From Candidatus Rokuibacteriota bacterium (GTDB lineage: Bacteria; Methylomirabilota; Methylomirabilia; Rokubacteriales; CSP1-6): 31,943 nt of DNA. A program made the position numbers and the translations under genes. Shown in pieces: positions 8,005 through 16,383 of the stretch. A model generated the notes under the pieces. That model saw only the letters and a list, made by a program, of their open reading frames with translations, did not search any database and had not been told where the DNA came from. The DNA is taken from NCBI GenBank assembly GCA_016206385.1, contig JACQRS010000108.1, positions 1 to 31,943 of the forward strand, given 5' to 3'. Every line of letters starts with the position of its first letter. The first letter of the stretch is position 1.

Positions 8005-9221
8005 AGGTCTGCTACTGGGGGACATACCAGCGCGGATATATCCGGAACCAGGTGATCCTCTCTGGGCTCACCAAGGCAGGCGTCGAGGTCTGGGAGTGTC
8101 ATGTGCCGGTTTGGCAGGATGAGGCCGAGGACAAGGTGGCGGCAATGGCAGGCCTCGCGGGACGCCTCCGCTTTCTGTTTCGTCTCCTCAACGCCTATCC
8201 TCGCCTGGCGTGGCGCTTCCTGAGGTGCCCGTCGCCAGATGCGATGTTTATCGGTCACCTGGGCCACCTGGACATGCTGGTCGCGTGGCCTCTTGCCCGC
8301 TGGCGGGGGATCCCCATCGTCTTCGACGCCCATCTGTCGCTCTTCGACATGGTAGTCCAGGATCGCGGGCTCCATAGTCCCCGCTCCTGGATCGGTAGAA
8401 TCTGTCGGACCATTGATTGGCTCTCCTGCCGTCTGGCCGATCGGATTCTGCTGGCGGAGCAGGCCACGATCGAGTTCTTCTGCCGGGAGTACGGGCTCTC
8501 CTGCGAACGATTCACCCGGGTGTTCGTGGGGGCCAATACCGATGTATTTGCCCCTGGGGACCACCCGACCCCGGATGGGACCTTCACTGTGGTTCACTTC
8601 GGGAAGTACATCCCACTCCATGGGATGGACGTGATCCTGCATGCGGCAAAACGGCTGGAAGCCATGCCGGATATCCGGTTTCGCCTGATAGGCCAGGGCC
8701 AGCTTTACGCCGACGCAAAGCGCCTGGCGGCTGAGCTGGACCTCAGGAACGTCGAGTTCGTGCCCTGGGTGACCCCCAGGGAGCTGCGAGAGCACATCCG
8801 GCTGGCCGACGTATGCCTGGGAATTTTCGGGAGGACCCAGAAGGCCGGCCGGGTCATTCCCAACAAGGTGTACGAGAGCTTGGCCATGGCGCGGCCACTC
8901 ATCACCGGGGACACGGAGGCGGCCCGGGAGCTTCTGGAACACGGCCGGACGGCCCTCCTATGCCCCATGGCGAATCCCGAGGCGCTGGCACAGGCCATCC
9001 TCGTGATGAAGCAGGATGCGACCTTGCGGATGCGGATCGGGGCTGCTGGCTACGAGCTTTTCCAGCGGCGATGCGCTCCCGAGGTGCTGGGTCTGGAAGT
9101 TCGTCGGTGTCTGGAACTTGCGATCGCCGCCCGGGACGGGCGGGGAGGAGCGTTGGGTGATCCAGGGAGTGGAGTTGATCGGGCTGAAAGCCCATGTGGA
9201 CGATCGAGGGTATCTGGTTGA
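8001..9221 (+). CDS. Glycosyltransferase family 4
   Basis: This is a 406-residue GT-B enzyme starting at GTG 8001 in a GTGA overlap. The C-terminal Rossmann half contains FGKYIPLHGMD at 200-210 and the donor-binding region KVYESLAMARP at 289-299, with Glu at 292, then EAARELLEHG (Glu 306/310), matching the E-x7-E pattern of GT4 retaining transferases. It should add a sugar to the growing lipid-linked oligosaccharide in the cytoplasm. The last 65 bases overlap the start of the cupin gene in another frame, so the true C-terminus after about residue 385 is poorly conserved-looking and may be dispensable. Confidence 0.85.
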   Translation: MKVCYWGTYQRGYIRNQVILSGLTKAGVEVWECHVPVWQDEAEDKVAAMAGLAGRLRFLFRLLNAYPRLAWRFLRCPSPDAMFIGHLGHLDMLVAWPLARWRGIPIVFDAHLSLFDMVVQDRGLHSPRSWIGRICRTIDWLSCRLADRILLAEQATIEFFCREYGLSCERFTRVFVGANTDVFAPGDHPTPDGTFTVVHFGKYIPLHGMDVILHAAKRLEAMPDIRFRLIGQGQLYADAKRLAAELDLRNVEFVPWVTPRELREHIRLADVCLGIFGRTQKAGRVIPNKVYESLAMARPLITGDTEAARELLEHGRTALLCPMANPEALAQAILVMKQDATLRMRIGAAGYELFQRRCAPEVLGLEVRRCLELAIAARDGRGGALGDPGSGVDRAESPCGRSRVSG

Positions 9222-9606
9222 GATCCTCCGGAAGGCAGACCCCCATTTCCAGCAATTCGGCCAGGTCTATCTGGTCGGGGATCTCATCAAGGGGACGATC
9301 AAGGCCTGGCACAAACATCGCCAGATGTGGGAATGGTTCTTCGTGAGCCACGGCTCGGCCAAGTTTGCGCTCTACGACGACCGGGAGGACAGCCCGACCC
9401 ACAAGGAGATCAACACCTTCGTCCTGGGGGAGCGCAACCAGGGGCTCCTGGTCGTCCCACCGGGCGTCTACCATGGCCACATGGCGCTGACGGATGATGT
9501 CCAGCTCGTGGCGGTCAGCAGCGAGGTCTACAACCGTGAGCACCCGGACGAGGTCCGGGCCCCATACGACTCCTTCGGCTACCAGTGGGACGTGCGATGG
9601 CGGTGA
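9157..9606 (+). CDS. RmlC-family cupin, sugar-nucleotide 3,5-epimerase-like (first of three)
   Basis: The start chosen is GTG 9157, preceded by ggggaggag (9142-9150), giving 149 residues that begin at a usual point for the family. Cupin landmarks are DDRGYLVEI at 15-23, KAWHKHR at 49-55, YDDREDSPTH and PPGVYHG at 101-107. RmlC epimerises C3 and C5 of 4-keto-6-deoxy sugar nucleotides. The canonical RGLH-type motif is replaced by KAWH-x-H, as in the paralogue at 10480, so the exact substrate and reaction (epimerase or isomerase) are uncertain. Gene order cupin, reductase, cupin suggests two keto-sugar steps around one RmlD-type reduction. Confidence 0.8.
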   Translation: MIQGVELIGLKAHVDDRGYLVEILRKADPHFQQFGQVYLVGDLIKGTIKAWHKHRQMWEWFFVSHGSAKFALYDDREDSPTHKEINTFVLGERNQGLLVVPPGVYHGHMALTDDVQLVAVSSEVYNREHPDEVRAPYDSFGYQWDVRWR

Positions 9607-10487
9607 CCCCTCGGGCGCTGGTGATCGGGGCCAACGGTCAGCTCGGCTACGACATCGTTCGCGCGCTTCGCGGGGATGGGGGGTGGGAGGTCGTGCCGCT
9701 GACCCACGCCGGGATCGAGATCACCGATCCGGGGACGGTTGCGTCGGTCCTCCAGGCGCATCGTCCAGACGTGGTGATCAACACGGCCGCCTACCATGCG
9801 GTGGATCGCAACGACCAGGCGGCGGAGTTCTTCCGGGTGAATGCCGTGGGGGTCAAGATCCTGGCGGAGGCGACGCGGGATGCCGGCGGGATCCTGGTCC
9901 ACTTCAGCACGGACTATGTGTTCGATGGATCGCTTGGGCGCGCCTACCACGAGGGGGATGCCCCCAACCCCGTCAACACCTATGGCATCTCCAAGCTGGC
10001 CGGGGAGTTGCTCATCCGCGCCACCACCCCGCGCCACTACATTCTGCGGGTCTGCGGGCTCTACGGGGTGACCGGGTGCCGGGCCAAGGCGGGAATGAAC
10101 TTCGTCGAGATCATGCTGGGAAAGGCCAGCCGGGGAGAGGCGATCCGGGTGGTGACCGATCAGGTGGTCTCTCCCACCTATACCGTGGATGTGGCGGAGG
10201 TCCTGGTCCGGCTGCTCCCGACGGACCGGTACGGGACGTACCACGCGGTCAATCCCGGCCCCTGTACCTGGTACGAGTTTGCCCGCGACATCTTCGAGTT
10301 GAGCGGAATGGTGGGAGCGGTGCAGGTGCTTCCCGCCACCTCGGCGGAGGTCTACTCGTCGGTTCGCCGCCCCGCCAACAGCGCGCTGGAGAACCGCGCG
10401 CTGCGCGCGGCGGGATTGCCTGACCTCCGGCACCGGCGTGAGGCGCTGGCCGCCTATCTGAAGGAGCGAGGGACACGACGTGCATAA
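9597..10487 (+). CDS. dTDP-4-dehydrorhamnose reductase-like protein (RmlD family)
   Basis: The 296-residue protein has a Rossmann motif GANGQLG at 11-17, STDYVFDG at 104-111 and the catalytic pair Y129-x3-K133 (YGISK), followed by LRVCGLYG. These are the marks of RmlD, which reduces a 4-keto-6-deoxy sugar nucleotide to the final deoxysugar with NAD(P)H. ATG 9597 overlaps the cupin gene end by 10 bases and its own end overlaps the next cupin start by 8. No RmlA or RmlB partner for dTDP-rhamnose is in the window, so the substrate could be a CDP- or GDP-linked keto sugar made by the dehydratases here. This is inference. Confidence 0.83.
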   Translation: MAVTPRALVIGANGQLGYDIVRALRGDGGWEVVPLTHAGIEITDPGTVASVLQAHRPDVVINTAAYHAVDRNDQAAEFFRVNAVGVKILAEATRDAGGILVHFSTDYVFDGSLGRAYHEGDAPNPVNTYGISKLAGELLIRATTPRHYILRVCGLYGVTGCRAKAGMNFVEIMLGKASRGEAIRVVTDQVVSPTYTVDVAEVLVRLLPTDRYGTYHAVNPGPCTWYEFARDIFELSGMVGAVQVLPATSAEVYSSVRRPANSALENRALRAAGLPDLRHRREALAAYLKERGTRRA

Positions 10488-10947
10488 CAATCCGGCATTG
10501 ATCCACGGGGTCGAGGTCAAGACGGTCCGCGTCTATGTGGATGAACGGGGGATCGTGGCCGAGATCCTGCGCTCCGACGATCCGATGTTCGAGCGGTTCG
10601 GTCAGGTGTATTACGCGACGTGCAATCCCGGCGTGGTGAAGGCCTGGCACTACCACAAGATTCACACCGACTACCTGTACTGCATCCACGGGTCAACCAA
10701 GGTCGGCCTCTACGACGACCGCCAGGACTCGCCCACCCACGGGGTCGCCAACACGTTCGTCCTGGGGCCGTACAGCCACCTGGTGATCAAGGTCCCACCG
10801 GGCGTCCTGCACGGCAACATGTGCCTCGGGGACGAGCCGTGCATCCTGGTCAACGTTCCGACCCACGTGTATGACCCCAGCGACGAGTACAAGCTCGACC
10901 CGTTCGATCCCAGTATCCCCTACCATTGGCCGGTGAAAAGCCGTTGA
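10480..10947 (+). CDS. RmlC-family cupin, sugar-nucleotide 3,5-epimerase-like (second of three)
   Basis: This 155-residue protein starts at GTG 10480 with gaaggagcga upstream. It is clearly a paralogue of the cupin at 9157: IHGVEV, DERGIVAEIL, FGQVY, KAWHYHK at 54-60, YDDRQDSPTH, NTFVLG and PPGVLHG at 106-112 line up along the whole length. The end PFDPSIPYHW is typical of RmlC proteins. It probably epimerises or isomerises a 4-keto sugar nucleotide. Two similar but distinct enzymes so close together suggest different substrates or sequential steps. It is the last gene of the first cassette, and a repeat begins at its stop codon. Confidence 0.8.
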   Translation: MHNNPALIHGVEVKTVRVYVDERGIVAEILRSDDPMFERFGQVYYATCNPGVVKAWHYHKIHTDYLYCIHGSTKVGLYDDRQDSPTHGVANTFVLGPYSHLVIKVPPGVLHGNMCLGDEPCILVNVPTHVYDPSDEYKLDPFDPSIPYHWPVKSR

Positions 10948-11026
10948 ACCCAAACGTTGCAGTTCTCACGCAAAGACGCCAAGGGCGCAGAGAAAGACGT
11001 GAGGAGGTTCTCTTGGCGATCTTGGC
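10947..11026. repeat. Dispersed intergenic repeat, 'acgcaaagacgccaag' family, copy 1
   Basis: After the cupin stop codon the sequence aacccaaacgttgcagtt is followed by tctcacgcaaagacgccaag and gcgcagagaaag (to 10995), then an imperfect inverted counterpart cttggcgatcttggc at 11012-11026. Related copies are seen at about 13755, 16496, 21312 and 31415, always between genes. The first 18 bases recur with two changes at 21312-21329. The arms could pair as a hairpin. It lies between the stop at 10947 and the ribosome site (gagaggagg, 11061) of the next gene. Confidence 0.7.
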
Positions 11027-11073
11027 CTGAAGATTCCGGGTTGAAAGTCGGTCGGTCCACGAGAGGAGGCGGC

Positions 11074-12036
11074 ATGTGGGAGATCGCAGGAAAATCGGTG
11101 CTGGTGACCGGCGGGGCCGGGACGATCGGCTCGCACGTGGTGGATGCCCTCCTGGCGGAGGGCGCGGCGCTGGTCCGGGTCTATGACAACCTCTCGACGG
11201 GGAATCTGGCCAACCTGGATGAGGCCGAGCGAAGCGGCCGGCTGGAGGTCGTCCGCGCCGATATCCGGGACCGGGAGGACCTCGACCAGGCGATGCGGGG
11301 GATGGACTACGTCTTCCATCAGGCCTCGATCCTGCTCCTGGAAGGGGTTTCCCGTCCGCTGAAGTCGCTCGAGGTGAACATTCTCGGGACCTACCATCTC
11401 CTGGAGGCGGCGGTCCGGCATAAGGTGAAGAAGCTGGTGGCGGCGTCGTCCGCCTCGGTGTTCGGCGATCCCGCGTACCTGCCGGTGGACGAGGCCCACC
11501 CGTTCAACAATGTCACGCTCTACGGAGCCACCAAGGTGGCCTGCGAGCAACTGTATGCCAACTTCCACCACTACCACGGGATGCCGTACGTCGCGCTCCG
11601 CTACTACAATGTCTATGGTCCACGCCAGGGCCGCCACGGGGCCTACACCCAGGTCATCCCCCGCTGGTTCGACCAGATGGAGACGGGAGAGCCCCTGACC
11701 ATCTTCGGCGACGGGTCCCAGAGCATGGACTTGATCTTCGTGGGGGAGATCGCCCGGGCCAACCTCCTGGCACTCAAGAGCGACGTCACCGCCGACTGCT
11801 TCAACATCGGGAGCGGGGTCGAAACGTCGGTGAAGGAGCTGGCTGGCAGGCTCCTGGCCCTCACGGGCTACGAGAAGGGGATCGTGCATATCCCGCACGA
11901 CGTGAACCTGGTGCGGCGCCGGCGTTGCTCGACGGCCAAGGCAGAGCATCTCCTGGGCTTCGTGAGCGGGACCTCCGTGGACGAGGGATTGTCCGCCTAC
12001 CTCGACTGGCGGAAGCGGATGCGGGAGCGGCGGTGA
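11074..12036 (+). CDS. NAD-dependent sugar-nucleotide epimerase/dehydratase (GalE/WcaG-like)
   Basis: This 320-residue extended SDR has GGAGTIG at 13-19, SSASVFG at 125-131 and Y150-x3-K154 (YGATK), then RYYNVYGPRQ. The frame extends upstream into the repeat, but ATG 11074 sits behind gagaggagg with proper spacing and begins where these proteins normally begin. It interconverts or dehydrates a nucleotide sugar with bound NAD. Being directly coupled (GTGA overlap) to an HddC-like and then an HddA gene, it may act on GDP-heptose, as the dehydratases and epimerases of 6-deoxyheptose pathways do. UDP-glucose 4-epimerase activity is the main alternative. Confidence 0.82.
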   Translation: MWEIAGKSVLVTGGAGTIGSHVVDALLAEGAALVRVYDNLSTGNLANLDEAERSGRLEVVRADIRDREDLDQAMRGMDYVFHQASILLLEGVSRPLKSLEVNILGTYHLLEAAVRHKVKKLVAASSASVFGDPAYLPVDEAHPFNNVTLYGATKVACEQLYANFHHYHGMPYVALRYYNVYGPRQGRHGAYTQVIPRWFDQMETGEPLTIFGDGSQSMDLIFVGEIARANLLALKSDVTADCFNIGSGVETSVKELAGRLLALTGYEKGIVHIPHDVNLVRRRRCSTAKAEHLLGFVSGTSVDEGLSAYLDWRKRMRERR

Positions 12037-12746
12037 AGGCGTTCCTCCTGGCGGCCGGGAAGGGGGACCGGCTTCGCCCCCTGACCGACCGCCTCCCCAA
12101 GTGTCTCCTGGAGGTGGGCGGGCAGCCGCTCTTGGGCCGGTGGCTGGATATGTGCCGGGCAGCCGGCGTGCGGGAGGTCCTGGTGAACACCCACCACCTG
12201 GCCGATCAGGTGGTGGCCTATCTCCGGCAGCGCAGGGGCGATCCGGCGGTGTCCGTCGTGCATGAGCCCCGGCTCCTGGGGAGCGCGGGGACCGTGTGCG
12301 CGAATCTGGAGTTCGTTGGGGACGGTCCCGACTTCCTGGTCATCTACGTGGACAACTATGCCGTGCTCGACCTGGCCCGGCTGGTCGCCCGGCACCGGTC
12401 GTGCCGCGCCGACTTCACCCTGGTGGTGGCGCCCACCGAGTGCCCCACGGAAAAGGGGATCGTGGCGCTGGATACAGCGGATCGCGTCATCGCCTTCCAA
12501 GAGAAGCCCACCCGCCCCTCCTCGAACCTCATGAACGGGGGGATCTACGTGGTGGCCACCGCTTTCATGCGGGAAATCGCCGAGCGCCTCGGGGACCGGA
12601 CTCCCCTGGATTTCGGCTTCGACGTCCTTCCACAGGCGGTCGGCGCGGGCCGGACGTATGCCTTCCGGCTGGGACCGGACGAGTTCCTGATTGACGTGGG
12701 AACGCCCACGGACTACGCCCGGGTCATGGGAGGGCAGCCCGCATGA
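12033..12746 (+). CDS. Sugar-1-phosphate nucleotidyltransferase, HddC-like
   Basis: Start GTG 12033 lies in a GTGA overlap with the preceding stop. The 237-residue protein has AAGKGDRLRPLTD at 7-19 and LPK at 21-23, the nucleotide-binding signature in the AAGxGxR variant. It also has EKPTRPSSNLMNGGIYV and a terminal DVGTPTDY. It belongs to the family of mannose-1-phosphate guanylyltransferases and HddC. Direct coupling (ATGA) to a heptose-kinase-type gene makes D-glycero-D-manno-heptose-1-phosphate guanylyltransferase the best reading, which would yield GDP-heptose. Sequence alone does not fix the nucleotide or sugar. Confidence 0.75.
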   Translation: MKAFLLAAGKGDRLRPLTDRLPKCLLEVGGQPLLGRWLDMCRAAGVREVLVNTHHLADQVVAYLRQRRGDPAVSVVHEPRLLGSAGTVCANLEFVGDGPDFLVIYVDNYAVLDLARLVARHRSCRADFTLVVAPTECPTEKGIVALDTADRVIAFQEKPTRPSSNLMNGGIYVVATAFMREIAERLGDRTPLDFGFDVLPQAVGAGRTYAFRLGPDEFLIDVGTPTDYARVMGGQPA

Positions 12747-13747
12747 TCATCAGCATGGTCCCGCTCCGTGTCAGCCTGGTAGGCGGGGGAACGGACCTTC
12801 CGGATTACGCCACCCGGTACGGGGGCGCTGTCCTGAGCCTGGCCCTGGACTCATACGTGTACGTGGTCGTGAAGCCGATGTTCGACGAGAACGTCAAGGT
12901 CCGGTACAGCATTGTCGAGAACGTCTCGCACGCCGATCAGCTCAAACATGACATCGTGCGCTCCTGCCTGAAGTTCCACGGGATCCACAACAAGATCGAG
13001 ATCATCACGACGGCCGATCTGCCGACGGAGGGCACCGGCCTGGGATCGTCCAGCGCCATCACCGTCGGCCTGCTCCAGGCCCTGTACACCTACAAGGGGG
13101 AAGCCGTCTCGCCAGACCGCCTGGCCCAGGAAGCCTGCCATGTCGAAATAGAGCTGGCCGGCTCGCCCATCGGGAAGCAGGACCAGTACATCGCGGCCTA
13201 CGGGGGGATCAACCGGTTCGATTTCCACCCAGACGACACGGTGACCGTCACGCCGGCCCCGCTCTCGCCGGCCCGCAGAGCGGAGTTGTGCCAACGTCTG
13301 ATGCTCTTTTACACCGGGCAGACGCGCTCGGCGAAGGAGATCCTGCGAGAGCAGGCGGCGAACCAAGAGCGCAACCTGGAGACCTTGCACCAGATGAAGG
13401 CGAGCGTGGCGACGGCGTGGGAGATCCTGACGGGGGCGCGGGGTCTGGACGAGATCGGGACGCTCCTGGACCAGGCCTGGCAGTGGAAGCGTCGCCTGGC
13501 CGGGTCCATCAGCAATCCGTGGATTGACCGGACGTACGACGCCGTGCGGGGCGTCTCGGACGCCATCGGGGGCAAGATCTGTGGGGCGGGGGGCGGTGGG
13601 TTTCTCCTGCTGTACGTGCCGCCGGAGCACCAGCCCCGTGTGCGGGAGGTCCTCCATGATCTCCCGGAGGTCCGGGTGGGCCTCTCCCCCGCGGGGAGCC
13701 GGGTGATCATCGTGAACGGGCGGGGGATGCTCCCCGCCAGCCACTAG
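12743..13747 (+). CDS. hddA: GHMP kinase, D-glycero-D-manno-heptose 7-phosphate kinase-like
   Basis: The 334-residue protein begins with the HddA-type strand VPLRVSLVGGGTD (6-18). It has the GHMP phosphate-binding motif PTEGTGLGSSSA at 94-105, GSPIGKQDQYIAAYGG near 145-160, and the C-terminal GHMP motif KICGAGGGGFLL. HddA phosphorylates heptose-7-phosphate at C1 to the 1,7-bisphosphate in GDP-heptose synthesis. Neighbours encoding a nucleotidyltransferase (12033) and phosphoheptose isomerase (14044) fit this pathway. The bisphosphate phosphatase GmhB is absent from the window. A fucose-type GHMP kinase is a weaker alternative. Confidence 0.82.
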   Translation: MIISMVPLRVSLVGGGTDLPDYATRYGGAVLSLALDSYVYVVVKPMFDENVKVRYSIVENVSHADQLKHDIVRSCLKFHGIHNKIEIITTADLPTEGTGLGSSSAITVGLLQALYTYKGEAVSPDRLAQEACHVEIELAGSPIGKQDQYIAAYGGINRFDFHPDDTVTVTPAPLSPARRAELCQRLMLFYTGQTRSAKEILREQAANQERNLETLHQMKASVATAWEILTGARGLDEIGTLLDQAWQWKRRLAGSISNPWIDRTYDAVRGVSDAIGGKICGAGGGGFLLLYVPPEHQPRVREVLHDLPEVRVGLSPAGSRVIIVNGRGMLPASH

Positions 13748-14043
13748 AATGATCTCTCGCCAAGACGCCAAGAAGAACTCCCTCGTTGGGGGAAAACGAA
13801 CGAAACTCCTGAAGGTCCCAAGGAGGGTCGTCCCATTTCTCGATTGAAGGATCGAACCATGGGATTCTTGTCCGCCTCAGGCGGATTGGCGTGAGGCCGG
13901 TTCAAGGTTTTCTCGGATCAGGATTAATTGACGGCGCGCCCTGCTCGCCCACCAGCATTGGTCATTGGAAATTGGTCATTGGTCATTTGATCCTGGGAAA
14001 TCACGGGTTCGTTCGCAAATAGTCCGGGCCAGGAGGTGGAAGC
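13748..14043. other. Intergenic repeat island between hddA and gmhA
   Basis: No gene is seen in these 296 bases. A short member of the acgcaaagacgccaag family lies at 13755-13775. The palindrome tccgcctcaggcgga (13871-13885) sits inside 13867-13898, whose reverse complement recurs in altered form at 16539-16575. The stretch 13957-13988 is a near-tandem of attggtcatt units. At 14011-14028 is gttcgcaaatagtccggg, which recurs at 16658-16675. The ribosome site aggagg (14031-14036) of gmhA follows at once. All these motifs recur in the next island at 16384-16696. Confidence 0.65.
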
Positions 14044-14649
14044 ATGGACGTCAGTGCGTACGTAAGAGGGAGCGGCCAAGCCCTGCAGCGAATTGACGTC
14101 GGTGCCGTGGAGCGGGTCATCCAGGTGCTGGAGCGTGCGCGGGCGGCGGGCCATCGGATCTTCATCTTCGGCAATGGAGGAAGCGGGGCGACTGCCTCCC
14201 ACTTCGCCCAGGACCTGGCGAAGGGAACGGTCTCGCGGTTCGACGTGGCCGACAACCGCTTCCGGGTGATGAGCCTGACGGACAACGTCCCGCACATCCT
14301 GGCCCTGGCGAATGATCTCGGGTACGAGACGATCTTCAAACAGCAGATGATGAACCATGCCGGCCCCGGCGATGTGGCCATCGGGATCAGCGGCTCGGGC
14401 AACAGCCCCAACGTCCTGGAGGCCATCCAGTACGCCAGGAGCATCGGCATGGTCACCATCGGGCTGACCGGATTCGACGGAGGAAAGCTCCGGGGCCTGG
14501 TGGAGCACAGCGTTCACGTTCCCTCCGATGTCATGGAACACGTCGAGGACGCCCACATGGTGATCTGCCACGCCACCGTGAAGTGGTTCCAGGCGGCGCG
14601 GGGCGGCGACCGGATGGCGGCGGCGGCCCGGGAGGCCGGGCATGCTTAG
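14044..14649 (+). CDS. gmhA: SIS-domain phosphoheptose isomerase (GmhA-like)
   Basis: This 201-residue SIS protein has GNGGSG at 43-48 followed by SHFAQDL, then GISGSGNSPNV and a C-terminal HxxxC-type helix (EDAHMVICH). GmhA converts sedoheptulose-7-phosphate to D-glycero-D-manno-heptose-7-phosphate, the first step toward ADP- or GDP-heptose. Together with the HddA and HddC-like genes just upstream it supports a GDP-heptose branch. ATG 14044 follows a strong aggagg. The substitution SGATASHF for the more usual SAADAQHF is a family variant seen in related SIS proteins, so a DiaA-like role cannot be excluded by sequence alone. Confidence 0.8.
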   Translation: MDVSAYVRGSGQALQRIDVGAVERVIQVLERARAAGHRIFIFGNGGSGATASHFAQDLAKGTVSRFDVADNRFRVMSLTDNVPHILALANDLGYETIFKQQMMNHAGPGDVAIGISGSGNSPNVLEAIQYARSIGMVTIGLTGFDGGKLRGLVEHSVHVPSDVMEHVEDAHMVICHATVKWFQAARGGDRMAAAAREAGHA

Positions 14650-15910
14650 ATGTCGCGTCTGCCTGACCAGAAGCTGGGAGCGGGTGCTGTCCCTGGGGGC
14701 GACCCCGCTGGCCAATAACTACATCCGGCTGAACGATCTGAAGAAGGAGGAGATCTACTATCCGCTGACGCTGCTGTTCTGCACCCGCTGTGGCCTGGTC
14801 TGCCTGGACACGGTGGTGGACGCCGCTGTCCTGTACGATTTCTACTATTACCTCTCCTCCGAGTCGAAGACGATGCTGCGCCACAACACGTGGCTCGCCA
14901 AGACCTTCGTCGAGCGGTTCGGCCTCAGCGGGAGCGATCTGCTCGTGGAGATCGGCAGCAACACCGGCACCCAGCTCGGTTTCTTCCGGGAGAAAGGGGT
15001 CCGCATCCTGGGCGTCGAGCCGGCCGAGAACATCGCCAGCTTGGCCAACGAGGCGGGTATCACCACCCTCAACCGCTACTTCAACGAGGCGACCGCGGCC
15101 GAGATCCGGGAGCGGCACGGGCGCGCCAAGGTCATCCTGGGCCGGCACGTGTTCGCCCACATTGACGACCTGGACGACGTCCTCCGCGGCGTACACATCC
15201 TGCTGGAGGACGACGGGGCCCTCGCCATCGAGATCCCGTACCTGGTGGACATGGTGGACGGAAACCAGTTCGACACCATCTATCACGAACATCTCTCCTA
15301 CTTTTCCGTCCGGACCCTGCAGCATCTGTTCGAGCGCAACGAGATGGAGATCTTCGGCGTTGATCACCTGGACATCCACGGCGGGTGCATCCTGGTGTCC
15401 GTGAAACGGAAGGGGTGTCCGGCCTTCCCGGTGCGGGGCGTGGATGAATTGACCGCCATGGAGTCTGGCAAGGGCGTGCAGACGGTGAAATACCTGGAGG
15501 ATTTTGCCCGGCGGACCGTGGAGATCAAGGTGGAGCTGACCGGAATCATCAACCGGCTGAAGAAGGCAGGCAAGGTCCTGGCGGGATACGGCGCTCCCGC
15601 CAAGGGGAACACCCTCCTCAACTACTGCGGCATTGACGCCACCTACCTCGACTACGTCAGCGACAACACCCCGACCAAACAGGGGCTGTACCTGCCGGGG
15701 ACGCGGATCCGCATCCGCTCCGAGGAGTACGCCCGGCAACATCCCCCGGACTACTTTCTCCTGTTGGCGTGGAACTATGCCCAGGAGATCCTCCAGAAGG
15801 AGCGGGCGTACCTGGAGGCGGGAGGAAAGTTCGTGATCCCCATCCCGGTCCCCCGGATCGTCGAGGCCGCGGGGACGGCCCCTGGCGGGGCATCGGAGGC
15901 GATCCGGTGA
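14642..15910 (+). CDS. Sugar C-methyltransferase with zinc-binding N-terminus (TylC3/NovU-type)
   Basis: The 422-residue protein has three parts. A zinc-binding N-terminus has C4/C7 and C47/C50. A SAM-binding Rossmann domain has LLVEIGSNTGT at 100-110. A C-terminal Rossmann-like domain contains GAPAKGNTLLNY. The string YHEHLSYF at 214-221 matches the active-site segment of 3-C-methyltransferases such as TylC3 and TcaB9, where His and Glu deprotonate C3 of a 4-keto sugar nucleotide. The product would be a branched-chain C-methyl deoxysugar. It overlaps gmhA by 8 bases and the following cupin by 4 (GTGA), so methylation and epimerisation may be consecutive steps on one keto sugar. Confidence 0.88.
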   Translation: MLRCRVCLTRSWERVLSLGATPLANNYIRLNDLKKEEIYYPLTLLFCTRCGLVCLDTVVDAAVLYDFYYYLSSESKTMLRHNTWLAKTFVERFGLSGSDLLVEIGSNTGTQLGFFREKGVRILGVEPAENIASLANEAGITTLNRYFNEATAAEIRERHGRAKVILGRHVFAHIDDLDDVLRGVHILLEDDGALAIEIPYLVDMVDGNQFDTIYHEHLSYFSVRTLQHLFERNEMEIFGVDHLDIHGGCILVSVKRKGCPAFPVRGVDELTAMESGKGVQTVKYLEDFARRTVEIKVELTGIINRLKKAGKVLAGYGAPAKGNTLLNYCGIDATYLDYVSDNTPTKQGLYLPGTRIRIRSEEYARQHPPDYFLLLAWNYAQEILQKERAYLEAGGKFVIPIPVPRIVEAAGTAPGGASEAIR

Positions 15911-16383
15911 GGACCTTTGTGTCCGGCGAGATCATGGGGGTGCTCGTCACCCCCCTGACCGCCTACGTGGATCAGCGCGGGAGCCTGCTGGAACTCGTTC
16001 GGACGGACGCGCTTCCCGGGGGCCACACGCCGGCCATGGCGACCATCTCCTGGACCCACCCGGGAATCGTGCGGGGTCCGCATGAGCACCGCGACCAGGC
16101 GGACCTGTTCGCCTTCGTGGGACCGACGCGATTCCGACTCACCCTCTGGGATAACCGGCCTGACTCCGGGACCTGTGGAAACATCCTGACGCTCGATCTC
16201 GGGGGAGACGCACCCGCTTCGGTGCTGGTCCCGCCAGGGGTTGTCCACGCGTACCAGAACCTGGGGGAGGTCCCGGGTTTCGTGCTGAATTTCCCCGACC
16301 AGCTTTATCGCGGGCCGCAGAAGCAGCAGCCGGTGGATGAGATCCGCCACGAGAACGACCCCGACTCGCCATTCAGACCCTGA
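15907..16383 (+). CDS. RmlC-family cupin, sugar-nucleotide epimerase-like (third of three)
   Basis: GTG 15907 in a GTGA overlap is chosen as start (158 residues); ATG 15934 is the alternative. The cupin has DQRGSLLELVR at 22-32, RGPHEHR at 56-62 and PPGVVHAYQN at 109-118, corresponding to the catalytic-His and PPGxxH regions of RmlC. It is more distant from the two cupins at 9157 and 10480 than they are from each other. In branched-chain sugar pathways a 5-epimerase of this family follows 3-C-methylation, which fits the gene order here. Its stop codon abuts a perfect palindrome. Confidence 0.78.
   Translation: MRTFVSGEIMGVLVTPLTAYVDQRGSLLELVRTDALPGGHTPAMATISWTHPGIVRGPHEHRDQADLFAFVGPTRFRLTLWDNRPDSGTCGNILTLDLGGDAPASVLVPPGVVHAYQNLGEVPGFVLNFPDQLYRGPQKQQPVDEIRHENDPDSPFRP

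Noticed and set aside
9157..10947. A complete dTDP-rhamnose (rmlABCD) operon
   Set aside because: Only RmlC-like and RmlD-like genes are seen. No RmlA or RmlB gene is found, and the cupins lack the canonical RmlC motif.
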